Of a stretch of 64,000 bases of DNA, positions 61,201-64,000 are shown in pieces. Source of the stretch: Leucocoprinus leucothites (lineage: Eukaryota > Basidiomycota > Agaricomycetes > Agaricales > Agaricaceae); assembly GCA_013368445.1 (NCBI GenBank), contig JAACJO010000013.1, forward strand, positions 744,001-808,000, given 5' to 3'. Numbering within the stretch: position 1 is the first letter of the stretch; each line of letters starts with the position of its first letter. Under the pieces are notes generated by a model. It saw only the letters and a program-made list of their open reading frames with translations. It was not told the origin of the DNA and made no database searches. A program made the position numbers and the translations under genes.

Positions 61201-62389
61201 ATCTTTAAATGAAGTCATCAATGATCGAATGAATTGCGCAAAGTCTGATGCAAGACCAACGCGCTTATCTTCCATCATGAGCGCTCGATGAAGACACCGA
61301 CCGCTGAGAAAAGAAGAGGTCAGTTCGCTGCTCGACACCGTTGGCAGAGAAGTCGGCCGCCGAGTGGGGTTCCATAATACTTTGCGATCTCCGCCGTGTA
61401 TTCGCCCTTTATCTCACGATAATTAGCCTTGATGGGGGTATAATTACCTGACCGACTGACTGACTACATATGTATCGATCACTGACATTTACCCTCATGA
61501 GGAAGTGCTACGGCAGGCTCAGGTAGATTGGGGTCCTTTGGAGTTTTAGCGCTATGTGGCCAAGCGAGGCACACTATCTTACGGTGGCATCGTGATGGAA
61601 ATGACGTTTTGAGGTTACTGTGCATGTCAGGCAGGTGAGTCATGTTAGCTTTTCACGGTATCCAACTCCGCCGACGGGAACTTGACTTAGTTTCGTGGCT
61701 GATTTCTGTTTCTTGGACGTTTATAGGGAAGATGATGGAATGCCCACCAATGTCAAGCCACCACCGAAAAGTTCGCCACATTCAAATTCTGGTGCAAACT
61801 TTTACTTTTGATTGTATGTGCATATGTGATCGGAGTTCTCAAGACTCGTTGCCACCTCTTGCCACCCACCGATACATCTGCAGGGTCAGGCTGGTGTAGT
61901 GGTATTTGGAACTTCACTAGGCAAGACGATGTTTCTAGTGCCAATTGTGAGCTCTATCGGAAGGAAAATTAGCGGATTGAAGGCCTGAACTTCGTTATCG
62001 TAAAACTTTGTAGAGTTGAAGCATTTACGACTAGAAGAAATAGGATATGCTAGGGAGGGCGAACGAGCTAAGAATATCGGTTCCGGATAAGCAACGGAAT
62101 TTGGATAAGGCCTAGAACATGCAAGTAAGAATTGTTCAATGTCGCACATGAAATTCTGAGCAACCTTTGGCTCTGTATCGGCTCCCAAGGCGGTGTATTG
62201 AAATGATCTGCAGCACGTCAAACCCCACCTCAGACCCTCGGACTCTCGAAGCCAATCTCTCGATATCAATAATCGCCCACAATGACTTCCCTCAGACCCC
62301 TATTCACCCACTTCGCTTCCCAGACGCCTCTATCACTAATGCACAATCTCCACCTAATAGGCTCCTCTTTCAAATTGTTGAATCGGCGC
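58277..62389. other. Long intergenic region, no gene recognised
   Basis: The first part should hold the HMG-CoA reductase promoter. Open frames up to 127 residues occur (60197-60469 plus, 60478-60777 plus, 61886-62269 minus). None has a motif, a good start context or matching exons. I see no LTR, inverted repeat or tRNA here. CpG content looks normal, so it is not obviously repeat-derived. Confidence 0.4.
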
Positions 62390-64000
62390 TCATCCCGGTT
62401 CTCTTGAGTTCAGAATGATTGTTTCGAATCTGCCGTCAGTTAGCTCTGTATGGCGAAATTCCAATGAACCAAGTGAAGGTCCGGTGGCTGCGGTCGTAAC
62501 TTCAGTGGTCGAGTGTTCCCGTAAGCGAAGGATAACATGAGATGCCAGACAGCGAGTCATAACAGACGGAAACCTATTCGTTATGTAGTTGATCATTTAG
62601 TAGCGAGTGTCGCATATATTACAGCTGATACTCACGCTCCAGATATCTGCTTGAGTGGTCCTGGCAGGAATTTATACAGGAGTAACGACATGGCTGAGAC
62701 AACTGGGGCCGCAACATGAGTAGGCTGAATAATTGGAGTAAGGTGATATGCTTCTGAGCTCACGGAAGTTGATGATAAAATAGTAGGTGGCATCGCTATA
62801 CACTTTGCGCACGAGTGAGTCGGTGGTTAATGAATACCTCATCTTGAATTTGGCAGCAATGGCAAGCACCATAAACACTTGTTGTGCATGAGCTAGCACT
62901 GATATTTGAGTTAGAAATGCAAACTTACACAGGTCTTCGATGATTATAATCACGACACTCCACATTGCTAGCTCCGGTTGTCTCTCGACAATGAGGTAGC
63001 AGTTTGGAAGGATTGCAGGTTTGTCTTGAATTGGCGGCTGTAAAACTATGGTCCGTCGTCATAAATCGGATTTGCTATGATACTACTCAAAACGTACGTG
63101 TGGTTGAGCGCATCAGTTGTGTATCAATCACAATTCCAGCGGTAACGGTGCCCTGACAGGATTAGTATTAATAGTGCATGATCAAGAAAGTTTCTTATAA
63201 CAACATACAAGTGCAACGACCGCTAGAAGGGCTCCGATAATGCGGGAGGCGTTCCATAGCGCATACGTGCGGAGAAAAAATGCAACTGTGACATCCGAGC
63301 TGCCTTAGACTTGAGTTATTCTCGCTTGATTTGCCTCTGCATGACTTACACTGAGCACAACTAAGTCCAATTAAGGTGACCCCTGTGTTCAACAAGAGAT
63401 AAATCAAGCAGATTTTCTTCCCATGGAATCACGTACATGAGGAGCTGATTCCTAGTCCGAGGCATAGGTCGTGCTGTTAGGGTGTTTCATTTGAGTGAAG
63501 GTTTTCATCACAGTATATATTCGAACTTACACCCGGCTGCCCAATCGAGCCTGCCAAAAATGTAACCTGATGAGCATCATGTCTAGGCCCAGGCATGAGG
63601 ACATACCACTCACTATATATTACTGTCCCAAGAGTGTAGAATGTGGTATATCGGCACAAGATATAGAGCAAATGCCCGACCCATCGCTTCCGAGTCCATC
63701 CTTCAGAACGCCAGATGGTATTGACCTTGCGGCATCATTTCAGTGATGAGCGCTGAGATACTATGAATGATCAAGGGAAGGATCTAGAATACCTCTCGCG
63801 GTAGCATTTGAAAATAGTCACATAGGAACGCAACATGTAAAGCAACTATTTGGAATTGGGCTCAAAATGTACGGGTCCTCAAACCCAGTGCAGAAAGGCA
63901 TTACCTTCGGTATACTATGGAGTACACATCAAAATTCAGACTTTGGCGTGTAAACAGCAGAAAATAAGAACTACTTACCTGTAGGCGCTGAAATTGACCG
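62390..64000 (-). CDS. DUF6533-like integral membrane protein, 5' end outside window
   Basis: This is a multi-exon gene of a large Agaricomycete family of multi-pass membrane proteins of unknown function. Exons I can place are one ending near 63624 (TIWRSEGWTRKRWVGHLLYI), 63299-63209 (FFLRTYALWNASRIIGALLA), 63152-63098, 63037-62929 (ELAMWSVVIIIIEDL) and 62877-62838 (LFMVLAIAAKFKMR). An exon ending at 62636 (APVVSAMSLLLYKF) and the last exon 62573-62390, with a stop at 62390, complete the set. The RTYALW motif followed by a hydrophobic segment is typical of the family. One exon junction near 62725-62790 cannot be spliced in phase, so either a small exon is missed or the gene is damaged. The start lies near or beyond the right edge, where VNFSAYR precedes a GTAAGT donor. 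Confidence 0.6.

Noticed and set aside
58277..62389. Search for a further gene or CRISPR-like or phage-like system
   Set aside because: No conserved motif, regular repeat array or coherent exon chain could be found, and the sequence is eukaryotic.

Overview
The window is a fungal nuclear segment, almost certainly from a basidiomycete of the class Agaricomycetes. The evidence is a class I hydrophobin with the eight-cysteine pattern, genes cut by many introns of about 50 bases, a multi-exon membrane protein that looks like the DUF6533 group common in mushrooms, and several transposon-like families that I know only from Agaricomycetes. All assignments come from reading the sequence. No database search was possible.

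Positions 1 to about 34.9 kb are a graveyard of mobile elements. It holds a zinc-knuckle gag fossil next to a possible LTR (1.1-3.0 kb), decayed reading frames of Agaricomycete multicopy families (3.0-9.9 kb), and simple repeats. It also holds a foldback element with 316-base inverted repeats (11.69-13.08 kb) and a nest of two Ty1/copia elements. The outer element A (14390-30227) has 612-base LTRs and target duplication GGTGA. Its gag gene is split by element B (22156-28558), which has 374-base LTRs and target duplication CAGCC. Both read on the minus strand and share a primer site that matches the anticodon region of initiator tRNA-Met. The two LTR pairs differ at 15 sites, and 13 of these are CpG to TpG/CpA changes. 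Thirteen TGA stops break the gag-pol frame of A, and at the four I could best align with B the partner codon is arginine. This points to CpG methylation and deamination, or a RIP-like process, as the agent of decay.

From 30.5 to 36.8 kb lie a truncated F-box fragment, a spliced but broken gene with a Ulp1-like cysteine peptidase domain, and a broken F-box gene with a G16 run.

From 37.4 kb the sequence becomes ordinary CpG-rich genic DNA. It holds a large ubiquitin-specific protease (+), a carboxylesterase (-), two tandem Arf-like GTPases with degenerate G3 motifs and a shared C-terminal domain (-), a class I hydrophobin (-), and HMG-CoA reductase with six exons (-). It ends with a DUF6533-like integral membrane protein (-) that runs off the right edge. 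HMG-CoA reductase carries an unusually long 1.29-kb intron after the sterol-sensing region, and this intron has promoter-like features. The host genes look like unrelated housekeeping and accessory genes, and I see no gene cluster with a joint function.
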